Notes: a model not told the origin generated them from the sequence alone. A DNA stretch of 64,000 nt from Gentiana macrophylla (GCA_026214975.1 CM047810.1:32923255-32987254); one strand, 5' to 3'; shown: positions 32,786-43,977, counted from the stretch's first letter. Program-made: numbers and translations.

Positions 32786-33180
32786 ATGAAACTTAATCCG
32801 GCCAAATGTACATTTGGTGTCCAGGCAGGCATGTTTCTGGGGTTCATGGTTAGCCGCCGAGGGATTGAAGCTAATCCGGAGAAAATTCAAGCTTTGCTTG
32901 ATATGCAAGAACCTACCATGATCAAGGAAGTTCAGAGGCACAATGGCAGAATCATCGCTGTGGGTCATTTTATCTCAAAATCAGCAGAAAAATGTCTCCC
33001 CTTCTTCAAAATACTCAAAGGTGAGAAATCTTTTTCATGGAATGGGGAGTGCTCACAAGATTTTCAAGCTATGAAGGAATATCTAGGGAAACCACCTCTC
33101 TTGGTTAGCCCTATAGAATGAGATGTTTTGTTTTTGTACTTGGCGGCCTCGGACCGGGCTGTTGCTGCCGTACTTGTCTC
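32786..33180 (+). pseudogene. pol: Tat RT thumb and RNase H start (truncated)
   Basis: MKLNPAKCTFGVQAGMFLGF, VSRRGIEANPEKIQALLDM and CLPFFKILKGEKSFSWNGEC are the RT thumb/connection. LVSPIE, then a stop, then LFLYLAASDRAVAAVLV in phase, is the first strand of the Tat RNase H. Homology then ends at about 33180, and the 3' end of the antisense ORF follows directly. The rest of RNase H and all integrase are deleted. Confidence 0.85.
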
Positions 33181-36100
33181 TTTGATCTAACTCACGAGCG
33201 AGAACATCAAGACGTTCGGAGTTCACCTGAGCCTTGAGTAGCATCCTCTTCGCCTCAGTGAGCTGTTTCCTCAATTCATCATTCTCAGCAAGTTGTCTTT
33301 TCAGCTCGGTATTCTTGGCCTCAGAGGCATCAAGCCGCACTTTTAGGTCCGCTGCAACCACATTAGTGGCATTCAACTCCTTAACAACATCGGATCTTGA
33401 TGATATGGTGTCTCTGTAATCGTTTATGAATTGCTGAAGACCGGTGCCAACCTGAAAAACAAGGGTTTAAGAAGACGGATTGCAGTCCAAAAACATAAGG
33501 GAAAAGCAAAGAGTGAAAGTGTGATTACTATGCTCACCATGGCCCCGTATAAGCTCCAGAGATCCTCGATATTCTGAAGGAAAGTCCGGTGGGGGTCGGT
33601 CTGATCAGCTAGTACAATCCTATCCGTGATACTGCAACTGATCTCCAGCTGAACCGGATTAGGAAGGCACCACCTTAATACCTCAGCGGGGCTACATCTG
33701 CAATTGCTCTAGAAATACTGGCCACCCTAGGCAGATCAATAGAAAAATCCTGGCCGCCCTAGGCAGATCAATGGGAAGCTGGCGCATGAATTCTCTATCT
33801 AGCCAGACAGCAGGACGACCCCACGGTCCAACGGGTACGCCAGCAAAAGGCACCAATGAGGCCGTACCTGCTGATGAATACTTTTCGACCATAGATTTAC
33901 CTTGGCCAGTAGCATCTTTGGATGTGCCCTGAGGAGCTAGGGGCAATGGACTTCAGCTGAGTGTCCGCTACCCTGGATTTCTTGGGTGGATGAGCCTCTT
34001 CCCCGCCATCCCCAACGGGATCGATCTCCTCAACAACAACTCTCTTCTTCTTTTTGACAGCCGGAGCCTTGCTCAGGACTGTCTGCTTCAAAGTTTTATT
34101 CGTCGTAGCTTTCCCCGCTGTTTGTTTCATTGGTGGTTGGGCTGACTTCCCAGCCTTAGATCCAGAAGCTCCTGCGGAGTCAACTCGGACGTCGACCATA
34201 GGGAGGGCGGTCTTAATCCCCTTCAGCTCCGCGCCTCTCTGCACCTCGCCAGAAGTCTTCTTAGTGCCTAGCAAATTGCGTTGTGCCAAAGCGTCCATGG
34301 TACCTGCAAAATAGAATGTTTATCAGAGGGCAAACAAAATAGTAAGAAAGAGAAAAAAATGAAAGAAACAAGTAAAAATCATACTCGGGGCCTGCATTGA
34401 AGGATTGCCTAAACAGACTTTACATAGGGAAGGCATACATCTGTTGAAGTGGCACTCCCCATACCAATCGGGATCAGTAGGCAATGGTTCGACCACCACC
34501 AAGGGATCCCCGACACCAGCTCCGGAAAGTCCAGCCCTCCTAAAGTCGGGTTGACTGACATCTAAAAGAAGCCTCCAGTGAAAGGCCTGGTCTTGACCTA
34601 GTCCCTTTCGGGTATACCCGAAACTCTTTAAGCTCGGCTATGAACCCGTCATCGGCTTCCTGAGTTCTAATCGTCTTCAACTGCTCAGTCCTACCCAAGT
34701 TTTTAGGCTCTTTTTGAATGGCCAGCCTATTCGTGACTCCACCTTCATGCATCTTGTATCCCAGTCCGACACTTTGTCAGGAAGATCGAATAGAAGTCAA
34801 GGTCTACTGCTATTCGATCTACTCCGCGGTTGGATCTGACCGTCTTCTCCTTTATTGTTGAAGCCGTAGAAATAAAGTAGCACCGGCATGGATGGCTCGC
34901 GGCCTCGAAGTCGACTTATTATAATAAAAGCCATCACCACTCGGACAGCACCCAGCGTAAAATCACATAGCATAACCTGTAGCTCCTCCATGAATTTAAT
35001 AAAGAATGGGTCAAAGGGTGGCCGAAGTCCGGCAACTAGGTGGTCATAGTGCAACCAAAGGTAATCCTCGGCCTCTCGACAACAAGTCCATGACACGTTT
35101 ATTGCACCCATGCTGGCGAACTGGTAATCTTCCTGGATATCAAAGGCCGTCAGCACCGAGGTATAATTTGTCCGACTTCGGATCTCCCTCTATCTCCCTC
35201 CGACTTTGTAAACAGAATACTTTTGGTCCGACAACTCAAGCTCAACCGCAATTGACCTCTTTTTGCGTGGCCTTTTCTTCTGCTCTGGTTCCCCCGACGA
35301 TGCCGTTTTCTTGGACGCCTTGGATTTCCTCGACACTACGGTCTTCTTCGTCCTCACGGCATCCTTGAACCCTGTATCTTGAGCATCTGCCGCCCAAGTC
35401 ACAACCTTCTGGAAGGCATGAATAAGGTCACTCAACTTCATATGATCTTGGTCGTCGACCTCGCCTCCGGCCGCACCTTCACCGATAACCTCGACCTCAT
35501 CATCATCCTCTTCATCGTCGGAGTCAGGTTCGTCCTCATCTACGTCAACGACCACTTCTTCGACTACACCTTCCTCGTCACTTACGTCAACCTCCTCCAT
35601 GTCGACCTCTTCCGAGCCATAGCCTACAGCAGCACGGACCTCTTCGTCTGATTGTGTATTTTCAGAGGACATCCTGAAAAACACAGGCGAGGTGGAACAA
35701 TTAGTCACCTAGACATGGAAGTCGGGCCGAGGTGAGAACAATCACACCCTGACAACTCGCCCCTCCGTTCTCCCTAAACCCAGAAAACCCCCCAATAAAA
35801 CCAAAAAATACCCCCAGTGAACCCAAATAAACCATGGCAACTATTTGGGCGTCTATCTATCGACGAATTTCTAGGGAGGGGCACAAGCATATAAAGGCAT
35901 AGCAGGATGAGTTTATGATTCACAATCAGGGGAACCCTAAACTCTAGTACAATTTCTATCACATACAACCTTCAAGCAAGGCGAAAAGAAAGGTCGAGGT
36001 AAAAAGAGCAATGAAATCATACCTGAAGAAATAGAAAGCGTGAAAAGGGATGAAAGGTGCAGAATTTTGCCGGAAGTTGCTTGAACTCTCCGGAATCCTC

Positions 36101-36240
36101 TTGTTTTCTTGCCGGAATCCTCTTGCTTTTCTTGCCGGAAATATTTTCAGAAAGAATGAAAGTGTAAAAGTGGGGGAGGAAATCCTTATTTATAGACGAG
36201 AAAATGGAGGGAAGCATCGTTTCGGATTCAAAATTCAAAA
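33181..36240 (-). pseudogene. Antisense extra ORF of the Tat element (putative gypsy type transposon domain)
   Basis: Minus-strand coding pieces in order. 35708-35190 is a very acidic stretch then basic (KKTVVSRKSKASKK). 35156-34797 has REAEDYLWLHYDHLVAGLRP, FIKFMEELQVMLCDFTLGAV and VVMAFIIISRLRG, resembling the 'putative gypsy type transposon' family (Pfam Transposase_28/PF04195). Then 34752-34540, 34298-33897 (Lys-rich, nuclear-type), 33946-33692, and 33376-33083, a coiled coil (KRQLAENDELRKQLTEAKRM). Gaps between pieces may be introns: GT/AG-flanked AT-rich stretches occur near 34300-34400. Antisense ORFs between pol and the 3' LTR are known in Tat elements (Grande, Retand). Function unknown. 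Confidence 0.75.
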
Positions 36241-36899
36241 GTAATTATTGCTTGGAGCGGTTTCCGATACCCCTCAGCCAATTAAAATACGCGGCGGTTC
36301 ATGTCAAACGTCATGTCATAAATGCAACCAAAGTGACGTTTCAAGAACCGATATGACTTTACGGGCTCAACTGCTCTGGCCTACGGCCTCAGCTCAACAC
36401 GGCTTACGGCCTCAATTGTTCAGGCTTACGGCCTCGACTCAAGCGGCTTACTGCTTCAACTCAAAAATGGCTTACGGCCATGACCTACGCTCATCTAAAC
36501 CTGTTTGCTCCATAGCACGGTATCTAAGCTTGTCCGCTGCAATGCACAGCATAACGTCAGTAATTCACAACTCGATATCAACACTGATCCAAGTGAAAAT
36601 CCAAAGTAGTGTGCAATTCATTCTGCAATTATCCTTATCTTTCCCTTTACACTTTTTCACCTTCAAACTTTTCGATCCTCTCACCAATCTGCCCCAATAG
36701 TTCACATTTCTAACCATTCTTTCATCGCCTCTCTTTCTTTCCATTTGTTTCTCTCTCCCACCCAATCCCATTCCTTTAAACAATTCTCAATCCCAAAAAC
36801 ACTATTTCTTACCCACCCTTTATCTTTTCTTCCCATCCTTATGTGTATCTTTTTCTAAACCCATCATAGTCTCAACCTCCATTTTGTTTACACAATACC
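36241..36899 (+). other. Tat 3' untranslated region
   Basis: No coding signal. Contains the GGCTTACGGCC repeat array (36364-36485), then a CT-rich stretch (about 36620-36880) that looks like a leader or promoter-proximal sequence of the antisense ORF. The right boundary with the Athila fragment is not exactly placed. Confidence 0.5.
36364..36485. repeat. Short imperfect tandem array GGCTTACGGCCTCAACTCAA
   Basis: Five to six copies of a roughly 20-25 bp unit with core GGC(T/C)TACGGCC (a near-palindrome), separated by CTCA-rich spacers. Confidence 0.75.
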
Positions 36900-39048
36900 T
36901 ATGTGGTGCGGAATTTGAAATATTGCTAAGCTTTAATGATTATCTTTTATCATTTTGATTTTCATGATACTAGTCGGGGTAAGTGTAGCTCCGACCCTAG
37001 CTAGATTTTAAGAGTTTTTGGTTCAATCAAAATACAACCTATCTTTCTACTGGAAGTTTTAAATTTCACACTTTTCCGACTATTCCGGCATTTCTAGATG
37101 ATAAGTTTTGTTCTGAACTATCACACCGATCCGACCTTGTTGATGACGGTTATGACTTTTACGTGATACATTGGGTTATTAGTAATTTCGAGGAGTAGCT
37201 ACATCTCCCTAAGTTGTTGATATCCAATGCAAGCGAGAAGTTTCGTTAAGTATTTGATTTTATCTTTAGCCAATAGGTCGCATTCAATCTGTTATACCTT
37301 ACCAAGTTTCTCTTTTCCTGGATTGAATACCTTTTCGATCGAGTCACCCTCGTGTTTTCCCACGTCGGGTAATGCTTTTTGATCTTTGTCTTCTCCACCC
37401 GGTTTTAAGAATATTTAGGCGGTGGAGGTTGTAGATGAAGACCACCATCTTTAGTTGCTTGTTTATTTTTCTTTCTATTTAGTATTTTTCTTTTGGTTTC
37501 TTGTCATTGGTTGTATAAAATAAAATGGCTTAAACTGCTTTTAGGTATTTATACCTCATTCGCGCTACATTATTTTATAACTTCCATAGACATGGTATTT
37601 GACGGTTTCGTGGAGTTTGTTTGCTTATACAGATGTGTCTATCTCTCCACGACGTCTTTGAAATTTACTCCGATCTTTTCCTTTACTTGGACCCGTTCAG
37701 AGCTAAGTCTTTTTCTTAAATTCTCATTTATTTTTGTCATTGAGGACAATGCCATGTTTAAGTGGGGGGGTAGGAGACTTAGCCATGTTATGTTATAATT
37801 GAAAATTGAATGAAACGGCACATGATTGAAAAAATTGAATAAATACCATATTATGTATCTCGTACCCTTAGAATTGTGAGTTCCTAGCTAAGAATTGATA
37901 GTACGTGATCATTTTATACTTATGTTAAGTAAATTTAAGGATATTCATGCCCATTTTTGCAAGTAGTTATTTATTATTCAATTACTCAATCTGTGAATCG
38001 AGTATACCGCGCAAATCATAATAACTGAAGAAATTATGTGTACATTGCATAGATGATTGGTTGTGTGAACTTAGTATCAATATCTATCTGCTGATGCATT
38101 CTTATCTTTTAGCCATTAAAGCAGAGTAATAAGCTTGAGACGTACCTGTGTTTTAGCAAAATGTTAGACACTGGGCTTGTAGTGACATTACCAAAGTAGC
38201 ACCGCGCTTGTGGTAATATTCGATGCTATACATGATCTAAGATAGGGGATACTCTAAAAAATTTTCTTCCTTGAGATTGATAGTATTTGAAAAATATGAA
38301 GAATTGAAGAAATTCAACTTTTAAGAGGCTTTGAGTAGTACTCGGTCTCCAAGTCCAAAATCCCTATAGATACGCTCTTGCTTATTGCTCTAGTGCTCTA
38401 ACCATTGCGAGACATAAGAAGTATGAATGCTGAGGTTGGTAGGTTGAGATTGCGAAGTTAGCATAAACTCTAATCTTGCCACAAATATATAAAACTAAAT
38501 GCACATGCACACATCACTTCGATTCATAGTAAGTAGTGAATAATGGATATCTTATGAGCATGACTAGTATGAGTTGACTTGAGTTTCTTGTGTAAGTATG
38601 ATTTGACCGTAGAAAATGTTGTCTTGGGGAATGACTTATTGATGCTTTGTTCGGGACGATCAAAGTCTAAGTGGGATGTAGTTGATGACGGTCAAATTAT
38701 ACCCGTAAAAGTCATCAACGTTGACCTTAAATCGAGATTAATAATGTATATTTCATATTGAATCACTCGTTTATATTTATTATTTAATGTTAAGTGATTA
38801 TTAATATGATATTGGGTATTTAACTGTTTTTATTATTAAAAGGCCGATTTATTGTGCTATAAATGTTTATTTTTCAGATCACAACAAATCGGGAGGATTA
38901 ATGTTAATTAATCAATGGTCTCAAGATAATAGAGAAAGAAAATCGGAGCATTAAACGAAAGGTTAATCAGATCAACACGAAGCGTGCAAATGGGGAGCAA
39001 GCATGCACGAAGAAAATATTTAAAATGTGCCAAAAATAGGTTCGGTCG

Positions 39049-39650
39049 ACCGAGCCTATAGCTTTTCGATCGACCGAGTGTGTCATCTCGGTCACTTATC
39101 GGATTTTTTCGTATTTACCTTCTTGATCCTTCATAAGTCGGCATAAACTCCTATATAAGCAGCAGCTACGAGAAATTGAAAATCATCCCTTCATTCTTTC
39201 TTCAATCTTACAATTCATAATATAACTTTGATACAATGTAGAATAATTTGAGGGTTTCCAGCAATTTAAGGGCTGCAATATGTAAGCCTTTATTTTCTGT
39301 TTCTTTCTTTTAAGTAATTAATTTATCCCAATTATGCTTTATCATTTGAATTAGTTAATCATAGCTAGATGATGTAGATCTAGGCTATGACGTTAGGGAT
39401 GTGGCGACTCATTGTCTATGGGGATCCCATAACCTACGTCATACACTTAGTATTTATTCATGAATCTACTTGATTTAATTAATGCGTATCTATGTTAGTT
39501 TATATGAATACTGTGCAAATTACTGTTTAATATGTTCTGTATGATGAAACGCTGAGAGATATATTCTAAGATGTATTCTGGGTTGAAATCGTTCGGGTGA
39601 CCGAAAGGTGTCATTCGGTCGACCGAGGCCTTACACTCGGTCGACCGATC
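39049..39650. repeat. Two clusters of TCGGTCGACCGA palindromes
   Basis: Cluster 1 (39049-39108): TTCGGTCGACCGAGCC, TTCGATCGACCGAGTG, CTCGGTCAC. Cluster 2 (about 39586-39650): TTCGGGTGACCGAA, TTCGGTCGACCGAGG, CTCGGTCGACCGATC. The core CGGTCGACCG is a perfect 10-bp palindrome. Cluster 1 is 60-100 bp upstream of the TATA box; cluster 2 is downstream of it. Confidence 0.9.
39152..39159 (+). promoter_or_regulatory. TATA box of the Athila LTR
   Basis: CTATATAAGC, preceded about 20 bp upstream by AAGTCGG, a short motif that also lies near the TATA of the other two Athila LTRs. Confidence 0.7.
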
Positions 39651-40439
39651 CCTGTTTCATCAGTTATTTCTGCCACGTCTTTATGGTAGGTTTAGCCTAG
39701 TTGAATTTATTATCTCAGTAGGTATGGCTATGGCTACGTTACTCGCTTAGTTTAATTAAAACGTGTAAAAAGGAAATACCAATATAAAACTCTTAGGTAG
39801 GCTTATGAATTGCTCTTCACGGACGTTCAGCAATATCTAGGTAGGTTTATATTTGGGAATTGCATGCACTTGATTATACATACGTCGTAGATTAGCATGA
39901 GACTATAACTTGGTAAATGCTAGTTGGACGAGAGCTTGAGTAATCGTTTAGGAAGTATAAGTACGCCTAACCATAGGAATGTTGCTGCAGGCGAGGTGTA
40001 CGATTAATATCGGCATCCTTAGTGTCGTAAGCGTGCAAGTTATATGAGATGGATACCCAAAAGGTGAAGTCACGTAATGTAGCACAGTGATCTAGCAACC
40101 TAACCGGTGCTAAGTCAAGTTAAAGAGGATGACTCCCGTAGCCAATCTAAGATAGATATAAACGGATTGACAGTTAATAAGTTCAGTTTATTATATAAAT
40201 TATCTAGGTCCAAACGATAAAGACTATAATTGGGGAGGTTAATTACGTTGTGTCGAGTCGTGTCTTTACCTTTCTTGTCTTATGTTGGTCGTAGACCGCC
40301 TCTATGTCTTTGACATGTTTAATTAATTGTTTGTATATAAGATGATCCACAATTGGTTCCCTGTGGGATCGACCTTGATTCACTATAGCTATACTACGAT
40401 AGGCCTAGTCCTCTTGCTAGTATTGGTTTATGGTGGTCA

Positions 40440-40624
40440 AGTATATTATAACCTGATTGACCCCGATCAAATTTGCAACGCAATGTCAACACTGATCTAA
40501 AGCCGATAGCCGTTATCTGCGTCACACTGTCACAAACGACAACAATAGGGTGTGGTTCTCTACTGCTTCTCTGAGTTCTACTCTCTGCCTCGACGGACAC
40601 GCAAGGCACATAGTAGGGGGCCAT
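40440..40624 (+). other. Tat 3' end with polypurine tract
   Basis: Non-coding. Ends AGTAGGGGGCCAT immediately before the 3' LTR; AGTAGGGGG (about 40612-40620) is the likely plus-strand primer. Confidence 0.65.
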
Positions 40625-41176
40625 TGATATACTTGAACCGGATTGGAACCCGAGCATCTAGATTGGGCCTATTTCTTAGCCCAATAAACAGATCGTGGGG
40701 CCTCCCTCCTGCAAATCCGCAGTACATAAGCCGGACTCCTCTCCACTCCGAGACCTTGGACACGGTGGAACCTTACCATATTATCAGGCTGACATCAAGC
40801 CAAGGAAGATATGAGTCCGACCTACAAATGAGTGCGCTGCCCGTCGTACTTATCCAGATAGCTGGCCGGTCAACTTGTATTTATTTGTATGATTATCCTT
40901 AATTATATCCATTTCATGTCTTGTCATGAATAGGCTAACCGACTTAGCCTTTGTCTATATATATGGGATCACAATGTAATAGAAAATGATCCAAGAACAA
41001 TAATATACAGAGCTACTCTGTCAATTTGTCGACTCACTTGTGTTCTTCTTCATAAACATTGTCCGATAGCCTTGTTCCTGATAACCACCACCTTCTCCCC
41101 GGAGAAATCACTTCAAACTGCCTTATATCCTCAATATATCATTGTTACCGCAAACCTGATATACCACGCAATATCA
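40625..41176 (+). repeat. 3' LTR of the Tat element (552 bp)
   Basis: TGATATACTTGAACC...GCAATATCA, aligned end to end with 12938-13499. Followed by GGCTA (41177-41181), the target duplication, and then by the rest of the copia LTR. Confidence 0.93.
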
Positions 41177-41181
41177 GGCTA

Positions 41182-41279
41182 ATTAGTCAATAAGTCACTA
41201 CAAGATAAATACCGCAATAATAATATTTAAAATAAATACTAATAGTCAAATAAATACTCAAACAATATTATCCTCGACA
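41182..41279 (-). repeat. 5' LTR of the Ale-like copia, outer fragment
   Basis: Continues the copia LTR after the Tat insertion: AGTCAATAAGTCACTACAAG to TATTATCCTCGACA, matching 8003-8091 of the 3' LTR. The TSD TCGCT (41280-41284) follows. Confidence 0.93.
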
Positions 41280-41390
41280 TCGCTTGGACTAAAAAACTAA
41301 TCCGAGTTGACAAGATATTTATGTCTCACAATTATATAAATGTGAGCATTCTACTACGTATTGATGTGGGACTTTACGAGTTCCACAAAG
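41280..41390 (-). repeat. TRIM-like repeat, right portion
   Basis: TTGGACTAAAAAACTAATCC, then CCGAGTTGACAAGATATTTATG and GTGGGACTTTAC, parallel to 7590-7706 in the left copy. It completes the second direct copy that starts near 7862. Confidence 0.55.
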
Positions 41391-41700
41391 GTACTCAAAG
41401 AGTAAACATTATAAGGTCGGTCAAGTCTTTACTAAATCCCACAATAGTCAAGAGTTTATAGATAAAAGGCTAGCTTACCGAGTCGTATGTTTTTTTAAGG
41501 TCTATCTTGATGATCATAATTTCTTTACGTTCTGTTTTTCTTTTTCTCATGTAGTGAAGTATCTCTTGGGCCACAATAATATTATTTGAAGTCTGTTTAC
41601 CAAGAGGTAGCGCACTTTGGCAATTATCAATTAGTGCAATATTTAGATGCATGTATTGCTCTTGTTCTTTTATGTTTGGCTCACGCTTTTGTTGCATACT
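41391..41700 (-). pseudogene. L1-type LINE reverse transcriptase, upstream half
   Basis: Minus strand reads SALPLGKQTSNNIIVAQEIL, HYMRKRKTERKEIMIIKIDL and KKTYDS, the L1 RT blocks (PGRQISDNIIIAQE, KIDLEKAYD). After a stop or frame slip, WPFIYKLL-type sequence continues to about 41395. It joins conceptually with 6798-7545 across the nested insertions. Confidence 0.8.
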
Positions 41701-42007
41701 TCGATTCAGTCAGCAAAGACGAGTATATATATTCAGGCCAAATGCTTTAATAAAAAATAGTACTAAAAAAGTATTGTCCTATAATAAATTTAGCAAAACA
41801 CCTTAGCCACACGTACACTAGTCTTTTATGTCGAACACATTCATTTGTTTGAAGCTACGAATTCATGTGTTCCACGAAAAGGACATAATCTTTAATCAGG
41901 AGTCTAACGTGTTATGTTGCATAGACACGGACACGGACATGTCGCACGACACGACACGGATACGACGATACAGCTATTTCCAAAATTTAAGGACATGGAC
42001 ACGGCGA
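41701..42007. other. Unassigned AT-rich stretch with GACACG repeats
   Basis: Partly decayed LINE sequence on the left. At 41926-42010 there are irregular repeats of GACACGG/ACACGACACGG. No gene seen. The truncated Athila LTR starts at about 42008. Confidence 0.4.
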
Positions 42008-42057
42008 TACGGCTAGTCCTATTGCTAGTAGTCCATGCCTTACACCACGGCGTGATC
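42008..42057 (+). repeat. Remnant of the Athila 5' LTR
   Basis: CTAGTCCTATTGCTAGTAGTCC...CACCACGGCGTGATCA matches the last about 50 bp of the 3' LTR (51134-51186). The rest of this LTR is deleted. Confidence 0.85.
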
Positions 42058-42061
42058 AAGC

Positions 42062-42083
42062 TTTTTGACACCGTTTCCGGGGA
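42062..42083 (+). other. Athila primer-binding site (tRNA-Asp type, degenerate)
   Basis: TTTGACACCGTTTCCGGGGA lies four to six bases after the LTR end. Compare the cleaner TTTGGCGCCGTTGCCGGGGA at 53908. Confidence 0.8.
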
Positions 42084-42230
42084 CTCGTGTCAAGAATATT
42101 TTTAATTCAAGATTGAGAATTTGTATATATTCTGTTTTTGTATTTATCGAGTCCGTTTAACGAGTCTGTTTTATAGTCATGCTGGAGTCATACAACATCT
42201 GTTCTGATCGAATCTGGAGAAAAAATACAC

Positions 42231-42262
42231 CCGATTAATCGCGAGTTACTTCCGACTAATCG
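42231..42262. repeat. Leader copy of the CGATTAATCG-type motif
   Basis: CCCGATTAATCGCGAG and CCGACTAATCGAGCG. CGATTAATCG is a perfect palindrome. Related TTAATCGGGAG and CGACTAATCAAGC occur in the 3' LTR at 50026-50050. Confidence 0.75.
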
Positions 42263-42404
42263 AGCGTTCTGGAATCGGCAAGATCAGTTCTATTCGTTCA
42301 GTGTTGAGTCAGGAGTCAGAGTCTGTGATTTTCGAGTCTGCCAGGGCGAGTGTAACAGCCGCCAAGGCAAGTAACTAGCTGTTTCTTTTTATTTTTGTTT
42401 TGTC

Positions 42405-43960
42405 ATGAGTTCGCACGAAGAAGATAAAAGTGAGAAGGACATGGACAAAGAAATTCCAGATCTAGATCACCCTGTCGAAACGATGGCAGCACAAAATAGA
42501 TGAGGTATAGAGAATGGTACCAATGGAGATAGAAGAACTCTACAGAGTTATGCCATGTCAACGATTGAGCAATTTGTGCCAGCAATTGTTCAACCAAAAT
42601 GTTGCTGAGATCTTCCATCCGAAGCCAAACGTGATACAGATGGTGACAAACTACACTACATTCCTTGGAGTACCAAATGAAGATCCAAGTGTACATTTCA
42701 GCAACTTCTTGGAGATAGTCAGCACTGTCAAACTGGCCGGAGTGCCTGTAGATAACATAAAGCTTAAGCTATTCCCGTTCGCACTGAAGGATAAGGCAAA
42801 AATATGGTTATTGTCTCTAGCAGCGGGCTCTGTTCAACTTGGACAAACCTCTTGCAGAAGTTTATGAATAATTACTGCCCACCTGGGAAGCCGTTGCAGA
42901 TGAGACAAGATATCGTGAATATTAAGCAGAAGCCCGCCGAAACTATTAAGGAAGCTTGGGAACGATTCCAGGAAGCGCAACGGAAATGTCCTCACCATGA
43001 TATCACCCTGCCAGTGAGATCCATAGTTTATAGCACGGATTACGGCCGAGTGAGCAAAGGAGAGTTGATGCACCGAGCAACGGGTGTTTCGCATTGTTGT
43101 CACCGTAAGAAGCCGAAGAGAAATTGGAACAGATAGCACTTACAAGCCAATTAGGAACACGTCAAACTGAGGTAGTGAAAGCTGTTGAAGGAGTATTTAG
43201 AGAAGATACTTCTCAACTAATCTTGTACCGGTTGTTAGTAATCAACGAGAAGATGGACGGCATGCAATATCGCATAGCCAAAGTGGAAAAGGTCCAAGAA
43301 ATCGAGACATCCAACACCGAAGACATAAATTATTTGGGAAGGCAAAGAAATCCATATGGGGGCGGATATTGCCCAGGCTCTCATGATCATTTGGTTTAAG
43401 ATATAGTAATTTTGATGGCGGCGAGAGAGCAAAGTCAAGTTGAGGTTTCATACCTCAATCAAACAAGTCCGGTGGATGGGAAGCAGCTATGGACAAGATG
43501 AGTTCAACAGTAACCGAGAGTGTCAGTCAACTGACGATGTCCATGAGTGAGCCCAACACAAAATTTTCATCCTATTGTTAGAAGAATGGTACTAGATTAA
43601 CCAATCAAGAAGCCTTAGTGCAGAATCTTTCACACCAAGTGGGGAAGATCACCAAACAAGTGTCAGCTCGCCCTCCGGGAGGATTGCCGGTTAATATGGA
43701 AAAGAACCCGATTGCTATTATGACAAAAAGCGGAAAAGAGTTGTCCTGACCAGTTATCAGAGATAAACCAGAGAGCAGAACTAAACAAAACACGGTAGAA
43801 TCAGAGAGAAAAGGGGATCCGATTCAGCGAGACACTAGTGCACTGAATCGAGCGTCTATAGGTTCAAGAGACAAGTAGGGAGAGCAGCAGCAAGTAGCGT
43901 GCCAGTCTTCATGAACTGTAACTATTAATCCTACCCTATCCCCCTAGGAAGTCGAAATCA
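42405..43960 (+). pseudogene. gag: Athila gag (degraded)
   Basis: ATG at 42405 (MSSHEEDKSEKDMDKEI), an early TGA at 42502, then in phase NVAEIFHPKPNVIQMVTNYT, PSVHFSNFLEIVSTVKLAGV and KLKLFPFALKDKAKIWLLSL, the Athila Gag capsid block. A frame change follows, with NLLQKFMNNYCPPGKPLQMR and ETIKEAWERFQEAQRKCPHH. Later parts include FREDTSQLILYRLLVINEKM. No intact zinc knuckle is found. Several frames and stops: pseudogene. Confidence 0.82.
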
Positions 43961-43977
43961 AATCATGATGATGCTCG

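Larger units (their letters stand above)
36900..40439 (+). mobile_element. Athila-lineage element, 3' fragment (3' UTR and LTR) inside Tat
   Basis: 36900-38682 is non-coding. It contains TTGAGGACAATGCCATGTTTAAGTGGGGG (quoted here as TTGAGGACAATGCC and TTTAAGTGGGGG, 37740-37770), a phrase typical of the Athila region after the last ORF. GTGGGATGTAGT then precedes an LTR at 38683-40439. The LTR resembles that of the Athila at 49709-51186 at both ends. gag and pol of this copy are absent. The left boundary is approximate and no TSD was found. Confidence 0.65.
38683..40439 (+). repeat. Athila LTR (1757 bp)
   Basis: TGATGACGGTCAAAT...TATGGTGGTCA. The start matches TGATGACGGTTAAAA at 49709. The end region CTACGATAGGCCTAGTCCT matches 51130-51150. 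TATA box TATATAAG at 39152-39159. TCGGTCGACCGA-type palindromes at 39049-39095 and 39586-39650. Confidence 0.8.
12938..41176 (+). mobile_element. Tat-lineage Ty3/gypsy retrotransposon with nested insertions
   Basis: Both LTRs are present (12938-13499 and 40625-41176), with a tRNA-Asp-like PBS and a PPT. The 5-bp duplication GGTTA/GGCTA differs by one base. Coding order on the plus strand is gag, protease, RT, with an antisense extra ORF before the 3' LTR, the arrangement known for Tat elements such as Grande and Retand. RNase H (beyond its first residues) and integrase are absent. Of 28.2 kb, about half is later insertions: SIRE copia, a solo LTR, a piece at 32.3-32.8 kb, and an Athila 3' end. 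Confidence 0.88.

Noticed and set aside
36248..36700. Host protein-coding gene of 150 codons
   Set aside because: Covers the GGCTTACGGCC repeat array and CT-rich sequence, with no domain. Best explained as Tat 3' region.
41926..42010. Minisatellite of GACACGG units
   Set aside because: Too short and irregular to call an array. Mentioned only within the unassigned stretch.
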